Assembly (NCBI RefSeq): GCF_004343775.1
Contig: NZ_PTXL01000003.1
Span: 558,001 to 622,000 of the forward strand
DNA from: Burkholderia sp. SRS-46
Lineage (GTDB): Bacteria; Pseudomonadota; Gammaproteobacteria; Burkholderiales; Burkholderiaceae
Direction: 5' to 3'
DNA: 64,000 nt
Position numbers and translations under genes: made by a program. The notes under the pieces were generated by a model. It was given only the letters and a program-made list of their open reading frames with translations. It was not told where the DNA came from and made no database searches. Shown in pieces: positions 34,614 to 43,734 of this stretch. The stretch's first letter is position 1, and every line of letters starts with the position of its first letter.

Positions 34614-36728
34614 TCATGCCTGCGCTCCGCCCGGGGCCTGGGGCGCGTGCGCGGCCTCCGCCGGATACAGCGACAGTCGCAGGCCGACGAGTGCGTGCAG
34701 CGTGTCGCGCAGCCAGCGATGCATTGCCGGCGCGGTCGCCGGTGCAGGGGCGTCGGCAGCCGGCGGCCGGGTGTGGCCGGCGACGCGGCGCAGCGCGTCG
34801 TCGATCGTCGCGAGCAGCGCGGCCGGCGCGGGCTCGCGCGCGTTCGCCGCCGCGCAGCGCGTGAAATGTTCGTTGACACCGGTCAGCACGCGGTCGATCG
34901 CGGCCGGCATGTCGCCGTCGAGCTTGCGGCGGTAGCGGCGCAGGTCGAGCGCGTTCAGCGCGATGCGCAGGTCGCGAAAACTTTCGATCGACGGATGCCG
35001 GTGATCGTCGGACGCGCCGAGGCGCGGCAGCAGCTGCGTCACGCGGTCGAGCATCCGCGACGCATGGTTGCGCGGATTGTCGATCGGCTGCGTCGACGCC
35101 GACAGCGCGACGTCCTCCCAGCCCGAGCGCAGCAGCCGGCGCGCCGCGAGCTCGGCGCCGAACGGCCGGGTCGCGCGGGTCCAGACGAACGCGAACAGCA
35201 GCCCGGCGACGCCCGCGAGGTTGCTGTTCAGGAACACGAAGAAATCGGCTTCGTACGCGCTCTGGATGCTGATGAAGGTGGCCGTATTGACCGCGACCAG
35301 CATCGTCACCATGTTGAACTGCGGCCTCGGCAGCAGCGTGCCGACCAGGATGAACGGCCCGGCGAACATCAGCACGAGCATCGCGAAGTCGTGCACGTGC
35401 GGCAGCACGACGAACAGGTACAGGCCCGCGATCACGACGCTCGCGCAGGTCGCGAGGAAGAACCGGAACACCATCGGCGCCGGTTCGTCCAGCGCGGCGA
35501 AGAAGCTGCACGAGACGGCCACGAGCGTGACGGCGGCGGCGCCGTCGTGCCAGCCCGAGCTGATCCACAGCCCGCATGCGGCGACGATCGCGCACACCAC
35601 CGTGAGCGTGGAGAACAGCATCATCCCGCGGTCGAAGAAGCGCTCGGTGCCGCCGAGCCGCCAGTGCCGGTAGCGCGGCTGCCAGACGCCGGATTCGTTC
35701 GCGATCAGCGCGCGCAGCGAGCGGCAGTCCTGCCACACGTCGATCACCTGGCGCAGCCGCCACAGCGCGTTCGACAGCAGCGCGCCGTCCCAGGTCGACA
35801 GCGCGGCGTCCGGCGGCTGCAGCGCGGCGATGCGCTCGCGCAGCCGGTCGGCGACGGGATCGTCGACGCTGCCGGCGCTGTCGCCGAGCAGCGCGGGAAG
35901 CGGCGCGTCGAACCATTTCGCGGCGTCGGCGAGCAGCGCGTCGAGCCCGGCGGGGCGCAGGTGGAGGTCGCGCATCAGCGCGATCAGCGGATCGGCGAGC
36001 GACGAGATCAGCGGCAGGAACAGCTGCATCCGGCCGCTCAGCGCCTGCGCGCGCGCGAGGATGCGCGGATGCGCGTGGTCGTAGCCGAGCTGGCTCAGCA
36101 GGAACTCGAGCCCCGTGATCGTCGTCGCGAGGCGCTGCCGGCAGGCGGACAGCGCCTTGCCCGCGAGGTGCCCGGACAGCGTTTCGCGGCCGTAGAACGC
36201 GGCGTCCTTGAACCACGCGTCGGTCCGCTCGATCAGCGTGGGCGCGAGCCGGCTCGGGAAGATCGTGCTGCCGACCACGCTCGCGCAGACGATGCCGAGC
36301 ACGATTTCCTCGGTGCGCGCGATCGCGACGTCGAACACGGTGGTCGGGTCGGTCACGGTCGGCAGCGCGATCAGCGGCATCGAATAGCCCGCGAGCAGGA
36401 ACACGTAGCTGCGCGCGGTGCGGTCCGACATCGCGAGGTAGAGCAGCGTGCCGCACCATGCGCCGACGATCAGGCTGAACAGGAACGGCGTCTCGACGAA
36501 CGGCGGCACGAAGAAGATCGCGGCGGCCGCGCCGAGCGCGGTGCCGAGCGCGCGGTACAGCGCCTTCGAGCGCGTCGCGCCGACGAACGGGTTCGACACG
36601 ATATAGACGCTCGCCATCGCCCAGTACGGGCGCGGCAGCTGGAAGAACAGGCCGAGATACAGCGCCAGCATCGACGCGGCGAACGTCTTGGTGGAGAACA
36701 GCCAGTCGCGCAGGCTCGGGTACGTCAT
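34614..36728 (-). CDS. FUSC-family inner-membrane efflux protein (fusaric/aromatic acid type)
   Basis: A 704-residue integral membrane protein with two blocks of about six helices separated by a large cytoplasmic region, as in AaeB and FusB/FusC proteins. The N-terminal block contains FFQLPRPYWAMASVYIVSNP and the C-terminal block FILVGTLLPRPQFNMVTMLV. It is expected to export aromatic carboxylic acids (for example fusaric or hydroxybenzoic acids) with the HlyD and outer-membrane partners. Its ATG overlaps the marR stop (ATGA). Confidence 0.9.
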   Translation of the reverse strand: MTYPSLRDWLFSTKTFAASMLALYLGLFFQLPRPYWAMASVYIVSNPFVGATRSKALYRALGTALGAAAAIFFVPPFVETPFLFSLIVGAWCGTLLYLAMSDRTARSYVFLLAGYSMPLIALPTVTDPTTVFDVAIARTEEIVLGIVCASVVGSTIFPSRLAPTLIERTDAWFKDAAFYGRETLSGHLAGKALSACRQRLATTITGLEFLLSQLGYDHAHPRILARAQALSGRMQLFLPLISSLADPLIALMRDLHLRPAGLDALLADAAKWFDAPLPALLGDSAGSVDDPVADRLRERIAALQPPDAALSTWDGALLSNALWRLRQVIDVWQDCRSLRALIANESGVWQPRYRHWRLGGTERFFDRGMMLFSTLTVVCAIVAACGLWISSGWHDGAAAVTLVAVSCSFFAALDEPAPMVFRFFLATCASVVIAGLYLFVVLPHVHDFAMLVLMFAGPFILVGTLLPRPQFNMVTMLVAVNTATFISIQSAYEADFFVFLNSNLAGVAGLLFAFVWTRATRPFGAELAARRLLRSGWEDVALSASTQPIDNPRNHASRMLDRVTQLLPRLGASDDHRHPSIESFRDLRIALNALDLRRYRRKLDGDMPAAIDRVLTGVNEHFTRCAAANAREPAPAALLATIDDALRRVAGHTRPPAADAPAPATAPAMHRWLRDTLHALVGLRLSLYPAEAAHAPQAPGGAQA

Positions 36729-37198
36729 GATGCGGACGCGGGGTCGTGACGCGACGCAGCATCGCCCGCGCGGGGTGCGTTGAATGCGTCGAGCACGCGC
36801 AGCGTCGTCTCGAGGTCGGCACGCGAGATGCCTTTCAGCACGCGGGCGCGCAGCACCTTCAGGTCGTCCTCCATCTGCGCGGTGACCGCGCGGCCCGCGT
36901 CGGTCAGCGAGATCGTCTTCGCGCGGCGGTCGCCCGGATCCTCGTCGCGGCGCGCGAGCCCCGCCGCGCACAGCTGGTCGAGCAGACGCACCAGCGACGG
37001 CCCTTCGATGCCGACATGCTCGGCGAGGGTGCCCTGCCGCACGGCTTCGCCCAGCCGGCCGACCATCAGCAGCGGCGCCGCGCAGGCCTCGGAGACGCCG
37101 TATGCGGTCAGCACGCCGTCGCTCGTCCGGCGCCATTTGCGGGCGGAGAGCACGAGCATGCTGCTGACGGCGAGGCGGAGATCGTGCAGGTTCTTCAT
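36725..37198 (-). CDS. MarR-family regulator of the efflux operon
   Basis: A 157-residue winged-helix repressor with the MarR recognition region (LAEHVGIEGPSLVRLLDQL) and wing (RRDEDPGDRRAKTISLT). It is the first gene of the efflux operon and probably represses it until an aromatic ligand binds. ATG 37198 is chosen because an upstream in-frame ATG at 37252 would lie upstream of a 16-bp palindrome and the likely promoter. It overlaps the FUSC gene by four bases. Confidence 0.88.
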   Translation of the reverse strand: MKNLHDLRLAVSSMLVLSARKWRRTSDGVLTAYGVSEACAAPLLMVGRLGEAVRQGTLAEHVGIEGPSLVRLLDQLCAAGLARRDEDPGDRRAKTISLTDAGRAVTAQMEDDLKVLRARVLKGISRADLETTLRVLDAFNAPRAGDAASRHDPASAS

Positions 37199-37225
37199 GG
37201 CCGAGATGATAGGGGCAAAAACATT

Positions 37226-37241
37226 CGATAGCAAACTATCG
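37226..37241 (-). promoter_or_regulatory. MarR operator palindrome
   Basis: A perfect 6-bp inverted repeat with a 4-bp centre (CGATAG-caaa-CTATCG) lies 28 bp upstream of the marR start. A TATCAT -10-like element follows it on the minus strand, so bound MarR would block the promoter. Confidence 0.55.
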
Positions 37242-37412
37242 GTTTTTGTCATGCACGCGTCACATCCGCGCGGCCGGCGCGGGACGGCATGGACGCAATG
37301 TAGGGTGCCGATCCGGAATCGGTCAAGCGGTCCGAAGGCGCGGGGTGGGCGCTTATTCGTCTGATGTAAGCGGCCGATGGAGGCGGCGCCCGCACCCCGC
37401 GCGGGCCGCCGA

Positions 37413-37479
37413 CTTCGGGAATGCCGAATTCCGCGTTCGCCGAATACGAATTGCGCCGCCCGGCGGGCTCCCACACACT
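37413..37479 (+). repeat. 67-bp upstream repeat, copy A
   Basis: Ungapped alignment with 40730-40796 gives 54 of 67 identical positions, including a 10-base block AATACGAATT and the flanking GCGC-CCG. It ends 58 bp before the first acyl-CoA dehydrogenase start. A shared regulatory region is likely. Confidence 0.65.
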
Positions 37480-37537
37480 CACCGGCATCGTGTGACCGCG
37501 CGTCCGTTGCGGCGCGCCAATTTGGGAGGAGACCAGG

Positions 37538-38734
37538 ATGGATTTGCGTTACACCGCGGCGGAACAGGCGTTCCGTGACGACGTGCGCGCATTCGTCGAC
37601 GCGAACTTGCCGAACGATATCCGGGACAAGGTGCTCGGCCACCGGCGCGTCGAGAAGGACGATTACGTGCGCTGGCACCGGATCCTGCACGCGCACGGCT
37701 GGGGCGCGCCGACGTGGCCGAAGGAATTCGGCGGCACCGGCTGGAACCCGCTGCAGCGGCTGATCTTCGAGATCGAGGCGTTCAGGCTCGGCGCGCCGCG
37801 CCTGCTGCCGTTCGGCCTGACGATGATCGGGCCGGTGCTGATGAAGTATGCGTCGCCGGAGATGCAGCAGCGCTTCCTGCCGCGCATTCCGGGCGTCGAG
37901 GATTTCTGGTGCCAGGGCTACTCGGAACCGGGCGCGGGCAGCGACCTCGCGTCGCTGAAGACGCGCGCGGTTCGCAAGGGCGACAAGTACGTCGTCAACG
38001 GCCAGAAGACCTGGACGACGATGGCGCACTTCGCCGACTGGATCTTCTGCCTCGTGCGCACCGACGCCGACGCGAAGGCACAGGAAGGCATCTCGCTGCT
38101 GCTGATCGACATGAAGACGCCGGGCGTGACCGTGCGGCCGATCGTGACGCTCGACGGCGGCCACGACGTGAACGAGACGTGGCTGGAAGACGTCGAGGTG
38201 CCGGTCGAGAACCTCGTCGGCGAGGAAAACAAGGGCTGGACCTACGCGAAATACCTGCTCGGCCACGAGCGCACGGGTATCGCGGGCATCGGCTTCTGCC
38301 ATCGCGAACTGCGGCAGCTGAAGCATTACGCGTCGATCGCGCCGGACGGCAAGGGCGGCCTGCTGATCGACGACGTGCGGATGCGCGACAAGCTCGCGCG
38401 GATCGAGATGGACGTGATGGCGCTCGAGATGCTGCTGCTGCGTGTCGCGACGCAGGGCGCGGGCAAGGGCCCCGGGCCGGAGGCGTCGATCGTGAAGATC
38501 CGCGGCTCGGAGATCCAGCAGGACATCGCGATGCTGCAGCTGGAAGTCGCGGGGCCGCACGGCTGGCCGTATGCGCCGCTCTGGCTCGAGGAAGGCGCGC
38601 TGCAGCCGGTCAGCGGGCCGGACTGGGCGGCGCCGGCCGCGTCGACGTACTTCGACATGCGCAAGGTGTCGATCTACGGCGGCGCGACCGAAGTGCAGAA
38701 GAACATCATCGCGAAGATGATCCTCGGTTTCTAA
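37538..38734 (+). CDS. Acyl-CoA dehydrogenase, subunit/paralogue 1
   Basis: A 398-residue FAD enzyme of acyl-CoA beta-oxidation or a related dehydrogenation. Visible features: the N-terminal helical domain, the substrate/FAD region FWCQGYSEPGAGSDLASLKT, and the C-terminal block RKVSIYGGATEVQKNIIAK. A GGAGGAG ribosome site precedes ATG 37538. The second dehydrogenase gene starts 9 bp after its stop, a pairing seen for heteromeric steroid-type or side-chain dehydrogenases. The substrate is unknown. Confidence 0.88.
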   Translation: MDLRYTAAEQAFRDDVRAFVDANLPNDIRDKVLGHRRVEKDDYVRWHRILHAHGWGAPTWPKEFGGTGWNPLQRLIFEIEAFRLGAPRLLPFGLTMIGPVLMKYASPEMQQRFLPRIPGVEDFWCQGYSEPGAGSDLASLKTRAVRKGDKYVVNGQKTWTTMAHFADWIFCLVRTDADAKAQEGISLLLIDMKTPGVTVRPIVTLDGGHDVNETWLEDVEVPVENLVGEENKGWTYAKYLLGHERTGIAGIGFCHRELRQLKHYASIAPDGKGGLLIDDVRMRDKLARIEMDVMALEMLLLRVATQGAGKGPGPEASIVKIRGSEIQQDIAMLQLEVAGPHGWPYAPLWLEEGALQPVSGPDWAAPAASTYFDMRKVSIYGGATEVQKNIIAKMILGF

Positions 38735-38743
38735 GGAGCGGGC

Positions 38744-39865
38744 ATGGACTTTACCTACAGCGGAGAGCAGCAGATGATGGCGGACAGCCTGCGCCGCTTC
38801 GTGGATACCGAATACACGTTCGACAAGCGCCGCAAGCGCGCGCGGCAGCAGGGCGCGTTCGAGCGCGCGATCTGGTCGTCGTTCGGCGAGCTCGGCGTGC
38901 TGGGGCTGACGATCGACGCCGACCATGGCGGCTTCGGCGAAGGGGCCGCGAGCCGGCTCGTCGTGCAGCGTGAGCTCGGGCGCGGGCTCGTGCTCGAGCC
39001 GGTCGTGCCGAGCGCGGTGGTCGCGGCGGCCGTGTTCGGCCGGTACGGCAGCGAGGCGCAGAAGGCGGCGTGGCTGCCCGCGATCGCGAGCGGCGAGACG
39101 ATCGTGACGGTGGCGTATCTCGAACCGGATTCGCGTTACGAAGCCGCGTCGGTGCAGACGGCGGCCGCGCCGCGCGCAGGCGGCGGCTACGTGCTGAGCG
39201 GCCGGAAGGCGCTCGTGTGGCACGGCGAGGCCGCGGACGCGCTGCTCGTCACCGCGCGGCTCGCCGCGTCGAACGACCTCGGGCTGTTCGTCGTGCCGCG
39301 CGATGCGCAGGGCGTGACGCTGGCCGGCTACCCGACGATGGACGGCCTGCGCGCGGCCGACGTCACGCTCGACGGCGTGATCGTCGATGACGACGCGCGG
39401 ATCGCCGGCGGGCTGGATGCGCTGCAGCACGGGATCGATCACGGCATCGCGGCGCTGTGCGCGGAAGCGGCCGGCGCGATGGAGCGGCTGATCGAGATCA
39501 CGGCCGAGTATTTGCGCACGCGCCGGCAGTTCGGCAAGCCGCTGGGTGCGTTCCAGGCGCTGCAGCACCGGATGGCGGACATGCTGATCGAGAAGGAGCT
39601 GGCGCTGTCGATGGCATACGTCGCGGCGCAGGCGCTCGACGATGCGGATCCTCGGGAGCGCACGCGCAAGCTCGCGGCAGCGAAGGTGATGGTTGCGAAG
39701 GCGGGGCGCTACGTCGGCCAGCAGGCGGTGCAACTGCACGGCGGAATGGGGATGACCGACGAACTGGAAGTCGGCGACTACTTCAAGCGCCTGACGATGT
39801 TCGATCCGCTGTTCGGCGACAGCGACTATCACGTCGCGCGCTATTGCGCGGCGCTGGCATCGTAA
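38744..39865 (+). CDS. Acyl-CoA dehydrogenase, subunit/paralogue 2
   Basis: A 373-residue acyl-CoA dehydrogenase with the second-domain pattern EPDSRYEAASVQ and the C-terminal motif QLHGGMGMTDELEVGDYFKRL. It is co-transcribed with and close to the first dehydrogenase gene, and the two may form a mixed complex. The family start MDFTYSGEQQMMADSLRRFV supports ATG 38744. The catalytic role relative to paralogue 1 cannot be decided from sequence alone. Confidence 0.87.
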   Translation: MDFTYSGEQQMMADSLRRFVDTEYTFDKRRKRARQQGAFERAIWSSFGELGVLGLTIDADHGGFGEGAASRLVVQRELGRGLVLEPVVPSAVVAAAVFGRYGSEAQKAAWLPAIASGETIVTVAYLEPDSRYEAASVQTAAAPRAGGGYVLSGRKALVWHGEAADALLVTARLAASNDLGLFVVPRDAQGVTLAGYPTMDGLRAADVTLDGVIVDDDARIAGGLDALQHGIDHGIAALCAEAAGAMERLIEITAEYLRTRRQFGKPLGAFQALQHRMADMLIEKELALSMAYVAAQALDDADPRERTRKLAAAKVMVAKAGRYVGQQAVQLHGGMGMTDELEVGDYFKRLTMFDPLFGDSDYHVARYCAALAS

Positions 39866-39927
39866 ACCGGCTGCGTTGCGCGTCCGGGACGACTTCCGGC
39901 CAACGCGGCGCCCGCCGATTTCCGATC

Positions 39928-40623
39928 ATGACGCACGCCGCCCATTCGCCGACGCCGGCCCACGCCGCGTACCGGCCCGGCCGTGGCCTCTCGGCCGGCC
40001 ACGGCGGCCTGCTGCGTGTCTACAACCTGCGCCTGCCGTTTCCGGTGCGGATCACCGCGCGGCGCGGGCACCACCAGCTTGCCGGCGACCGCCGTCGCGG
40101 GGTGCTCGCGCATGGCGAATCGATCGTGCTCGATCCTTATCGCACCGTGCATTATGAAGGCGCGACGTCGATCGATCCGCGGGTCGGCTACGAACTGCAT
40201 CTCGCGATCCACGATCGCGCGCCGTGCGTCGATGCGGATAGCCTTGGCACCGCGTTGTCGCCGGTGCTCGCCGCGCGCGTCGCGCGGGCGGTGTTTCGCG
40301 CGCCGGCCCGCGACTGGTCGATCGCGCTCGCGGCCGAACGGATGCAGCTGAGCACGCGGCACCTCAAAGGGCGGCTGTTCCGCGAGAACAGCGCGCTGAC
40401 CGCGATCGTGCGCGAGCAGCGGCTGATGCGCGCGCTGCTGGCGCTGCTCGCGCAGCCCTGCGCGCGGCAGAACCTGGCCACGCTCGCCCACCAGTCCGGC
40501 TTCGCGTCGGCGGCGCGCCTGAACGATGCGTTCGACGAGCATTTCGGCAGCAGTGCGTCGCGGATCGCGACGCTCGCGTGGTATCCGGCGCTCACGTGGT
40601 CGTTCGCGGGCACCGATGCCTGA
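39928..40623 (+). CDS. AraC-type regulator of the acyl-CoA locus
   Basis: A 231-residue protein with a C-terminal AraC/XylS helix-turn-helix pair (about residues 135-225; ALAAERMQLSTRHLKGRLF and LATLAHQSGFASAARLNDAF). The N-terminal cupin-like region is short. It sits 62 bp after the second dehydrogenase gene and before the acyl-CoA ligase gene, whose upstream regions share a 67-bp repeat, so it is the likely regulator of both arms. The start at 39928 is the first ATG with normal context. Confidence 0.75.
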   Translation: MTHAAHSPTPAHAAYRPGRGLSAGHGGLLRVYNLRLPFPVRITARRGHHQLAGDRRRGVLAHGESIVLDPYRTVHYEGATSIDPRVGYELHLAIHDRAPCVDADSLGTALSPVLAARVARAVFRAPARDWSIALAAERMQLSTRHLKGRLFRENSALTAIVREQRLMRALLALLAQPCARQNLATLAHQSGFASAARLNDAFDEHFGSSASRIATLAWYPALTWSFAGTDA

Positions 40624-40729
40624 GGGGCGGCAACCCCTGACACCGCGACGCGGCTGCGGTTCGATCCGAGGCGCTGGCGCGGGCCGTCCGACGTCGCTTG
40701 CCGGTGTGCCGCGAACGCGCGGCATCCGG

Positions 40730-40796
40730 CTTCGAGAATCCGGAATGCCTCCTTCAGCGAATACGAATTGCGCGGCCCGTGCGGCTCCAACACACT
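40730..40796 (+). repeat. 67-bp upstream repeat, copy B
   Basis: Second copy of the element at 37413-37479 (54 of 67 identical, no gaps). It ends 66 bp before the acyl-CoA ligase start, nearly the same distance as copy A from its gene. Confidence 0.65.
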
Positions 40797-40862
40797 GATA
40801 TCCAGCGCGGCGGCTCGCAACGCCGTTCGTGGTTTACCGCAATGCACAAGGGAGCACGCGAG

Positions 40863-42392
40863 ATGCGACAGGATCGATACCCGGCGGAACGCATCGGCGA
40901 CCTCCCTCGCCACTGGGCGAGCGCGTCGCCCGACCACGTGGCGATCGTCGAAGACGAGCGGGTCGTCACGTTCGCCGCGCTTTGGCGCGACATCGAAGCG
41001 GCACAGGATTACCTGCGTTCACAGGGCGTCGGCGCCGGCGACCGCGTGATGGTCGTCGCCGAAAACTGCGTGGCGGTCGTCACGCTGGTGTTCGCGCTGT
41101 CCGAGCTCGGCGCGTGGCCGGCCGTCGTCAACGCGCGGCTGTCGGAGCACGAGGTCGAGGCGATCCGCGCGCATTGCCGGCCGCGGCTGATGCTGTTTAC
41201 GCACGCGGCGTCGCCGGATGCGCTGCGGCACGGCGTGCGCTACCGCGCGCGCGAGACTGCGCCGGCGGGCCTCGGCCCGCTGATGGCGGGCGCCGTCGAT
41301 CATGCGAGCGAGTGCGAGCCGGAAGCGGTCGCGCGCGAGGTGGCGGCGTTGATCTACACGTCCGGCACGACCGGGCAGCCGAAGGGCGTGATGGTGCCGC
41401 ATGGCGGCCTGCTGCATTTCGCGCGGGTGTCCGCCGAATCGCGCCACCTGCAACCCGGGGATTGCGCGTATGCGGTGATGCCGCTGTCGCATGTGTTCGG
41501 CCTCGCGACGCTGCTGCTCGCGACGTTCCATGCGGGCGCGAGCCTGTACCTGTGCGCGCGCTTCAATGCGGCCGACGTATGCGCGGCGCTGCGGCGCGAC
41601 GCGATCTCGATCGTGCAGGGCGTGCCGACGATGTTCAACCGGATCGTCGCTTACGTGCGCGACAGCGGCGTGCCGGTGGCGTCGCGGCGGCTGCGCTATC
41701 TGTACACCGGCGGCGGGCCGCTCGACCCGACGCTGAAGCGCGACGTCGAGGCCTTGTTCGGCCTGCCGCTGCATCACGGCTACGGGATGACCGAGTACGC
41801 GGGCTCGCTGTTCGTCACGCGGATGGAGCGGCCACGCACCGATTGCTCGGCGGGCGAGATCGTCGAAGGGGCGGAGCTGCGTGTGGTCGGCGCGGACGGC
41901 GCGGACGTGGCCGACGGCGAACCCGGCGAGCTGTGGGTGCGCGGCCCGGGGGTGATGCGCGGCTATTACCGCGCGCCGGAGCTGACCGCCGATGCGCTGC
42001 GCCCGGGTGGCTGGCTCAATACCGGCGATATCGGCCGGCTCGGGCCGGACGGCGCGCTGTTCATCGTCGGGCGTACGAAGGATTTGATCATCCGCTCGGG
42101 GTTCAACGTCTATCCGATCGAGGTGGAGGCGGCGATCAACTCGCATCCGTCGGTGCGATTGTCGGCTGTCGTCGGTTGTCCGGGCGCGGATGGCAACGAG
42201 GCCGTGATCGCGTGCGTCGAGATGAAGGAAGGAGAGGCGTTCGACGCCGATGCATTGCGCGACTATCTGGCCGAGCGCCTTGCGCCGTACAAGCGGCCGC
42301 AGCGGATCGTGCGCGTGACGGCGATTCCGACCACGGCGAGCGGGAAGCTGCTCAAGCAGCAGTTGCGGGCGATGTTGGCGGAGGGGAAGTAG
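40863..42392 (+). CDS. Acyl-CoA ligase (AMP-dependent synthetase)
   Basis: A 509-residue ANL-family enzyme that activates a carboxylic acid to its CoA thioester through an acyl-AMP. Motifs in order: LIYTSGTTGQPKGVMVPH (P-loop), YGMTEYAGS, GWLNTGDIG, and GRTKDLIIRSGFNVYP before the catalytic C-terminal lysine (GKLLKQQL). ATG 40863 has an AAGGGAG ribosome site. It would feed the neighbouring acyl-CoA dehydrogenases. The substrate (fatty, aromatic or side-chain acid) cannot be inferred. Confidence 0.9.
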   Translation: MRQDRYPAERIGDLPRHWASASPDHVAIVEDERVVTFAALWRDIEAAQDYLRSQGVGAGDRVMVVAENCVAVVTLVFALSELGAWPAVVNARLSEHEVEAIRAHCRPRLMLFTHAASPDALRHGVRYRARETAPAGLGPLMAGAVDHASECEPEAVAREVAALIYTSGTTGQPKGVMVPHGGLLHFARVSAESRHLQPGDCAYAVMPLSHVFGLATLLLATFHAGASLYLCARFNAADVCAALRRDAISIVQGVPTMFNRIVAYVRDSGVPVASRRLRYLYTGGGPLDPTLKRDVEALFGLPLHHGYGMTEYAGSLFVTRMERPRTDCSAGEIVEGAELRVVGADGADVADGEPGELWVRGPGVMRGYYRAPELTADALRPGGWLNTGDIGRLGPDGALFIVGRTKDLIIRSGFNVYPIEVEAAINSHPSVRLSAVVGCPGADGNEAVIACVEMKEGEAFDADALRDYLAERLAPYKRPQRIVRVTAIPTTASGKLLKQQLRAMLAEGK

Positions 42393-42435
42393 GATAGAGG
42401 GCTGGCGATTTGAATTGGATTGGTGGCGACAGCGT

Positions 42436-43011
42436 ATGACCGACACCCGAGCAGTGATCGATGTTGCTCGAAGCTGCCCGTTGACGGCCGCTTTTCCTGC
42501 GGAACTCCGTCCGGAAGTGCGCGTCGTCACGGACTTGATTCGTCCGAGCACGGCTACGCATGTTGGGTCGCCAGTCGTGGTGCGCGGTGAAACACTCGAA
42601 GTTCCGTATCGAATTCATCACCACGGCGACGACAGGCTATTTTCCCGGCTGAACGAGGTTCAAGCGGCGATCTACGCATGCGTGCTGACGAGACACCATG
42701 ACGGCCATGTGCGCCAGCGCCATCTCAAGCCACTGGTTGCCTCGCCCGATCCATGGATTGCGCCGTTCGTCGTGCAGCTTTGCGGCGAGTATGTGGTCGA
42801 GATTCTCGCTGTGGTCGAGGCGAGCTTGCCGTCAATGGATCGGCACATTTACGGAGCGTTCTTGCGGGCCAACCCGATCTTCCTGAAACGGGCGCACGAT
42901 CGCATGGTCAGCTACTGGGATTGCTACTACCGCTGGCAATACAAACGAAAATCCGACTATGTCGGATTCCGGATATTCGAGCGATTCCGCGAATGGTGCA
43001 TTTCAACCTGA
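42436..43011 (+). CDS. Hypothetical protein
   Basis: A 191-residue protein with no recognised family. It is rich in aromatic and basic residues toward the end (YWDCYYRWQYKRKSDYVGFRIF), with a region around HRHIYGAFLRANPIFLKR. There is no signal peptide or membrane segment. ATG 42436 follows the acyl-CoA ligase stop after 43 bp in the same direction; a TTG at 42415 is an alternative start. Codon use is less GC-biased than in its neighbours, which may indicate recent gain. Function unknown. Confidence 0.6.
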   Translation: MTDTRAVIDVARSCPLTAAFPAELRPEVRVVTDLIRPSTATHVGSPVVVRGETLEVPYRIHHHGDDRLFSRLNEVQAAIYACVLTRHHDGHVRQRHLKPLVASPDPWIAPFVVQLCGEYVVEILAVVEASLPSMDRHIYGAFLRANPIFLKRAHDRMVSYWDCYYRWQYKRKSDYVGFRIFERFREWCIST

Positions 43012-43112
43012 CGGCGGACGTCGCTGCAACGACCTCGGTCGACGTCAGCGCCTGAAGCGCGCGCCAATCGGACCTTGCGGGTTGCTATCGCATGCCCGCG
43101 CGAGCCCAGACC

Positions 43113-43568
43113 TCAGGCTGCGATGTGCTTCTGCATGAAGATGCTCAGCGGGTCGTTCGCATAATCACCAAACGGCCCCCGGCGCTGATAGCCGGCTGAC
43201 GCATACAACGCCAGCGCCTCATGCTGGTACGGTCCGGTTTCGAGCTTGAGCAACGTGCAGCCGAAGTCTATTGCGCGTGACTCGAGCAACGCCATGAGCT
43301 TCCGGGCAACGCCTTGCCCCCGGCCGCGCGGGCTGACGTACATGCGTTTCAGTTCGCCGAATTCAGGGTAGAGGACAACCGCTCCACATCCGATCGCCAG
43401 CCCCTCGCTGTCGCGCGCAACAGCAAACAGGACATTGGCTTGCTTCAACGACGCGAGGTCCAGCGCGTGCCTGCTCTCCGGCGGGTACAGGGTGTCCTGG
43501 TACGCATCCAGATCGGCAATGAGGGCGATCACGTCGGGTTGATCGGGCGATTCGATGGCGATAGTCAT
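43113..43568 (-). CDS. GNAT-family N-acetyltransferase
   Basis: A 151-residue GNAT enzyme. The acetyl-CoA binding motif is RMYVSPRGRGQGVARKLM (R-x2-G-x-G/A-like), followed by TLLKLETG and EALALYASAGYQRRGPFGDY, the usual C-terminal half. It would transfer acetyl from acetyl-CoA to an amine; the substrate is unknown. It is transcribed away from the efflux operon that starts near 43735. ATG 43568 is the natural start of the N-terminal strand. Confidence 0.87.
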   Translation of the reverse strand: MTIAIESPDQPDVIALIADLDAYQDTLYPPESRHALDLASLKQANVLFAVARDSEGLAIGCGAVVLYPEFGELKRMYVSPRGRGQGVARKLMALLESRAIDFGCTLLKLETGPYQHEALALYASAGYQRRGPFGDYANDPLSIFMQKHIAA

Positions 43569-43734
43569 GCTGAAGAAGCGGGGCGGACGGGAATTGGATG
43601 GTTCCGACGACGAATGGGTGATCGACGTCGGCCGCTAACGGGCTTTCAGTCGCCGATTGTCAGCGAACTTTCCAGCGGTGTCGAACGTTTCAAATTAGTC
43701 GAGTCCGTATGAACACGCCCGGACCATCCCGTAC

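Noticed and set aside
36725..37252. Longer MarR protein starting at 37252
   Set aside because: That ATG lies upstream of the operator palindrome and likely promoter; the family start fits 37198.
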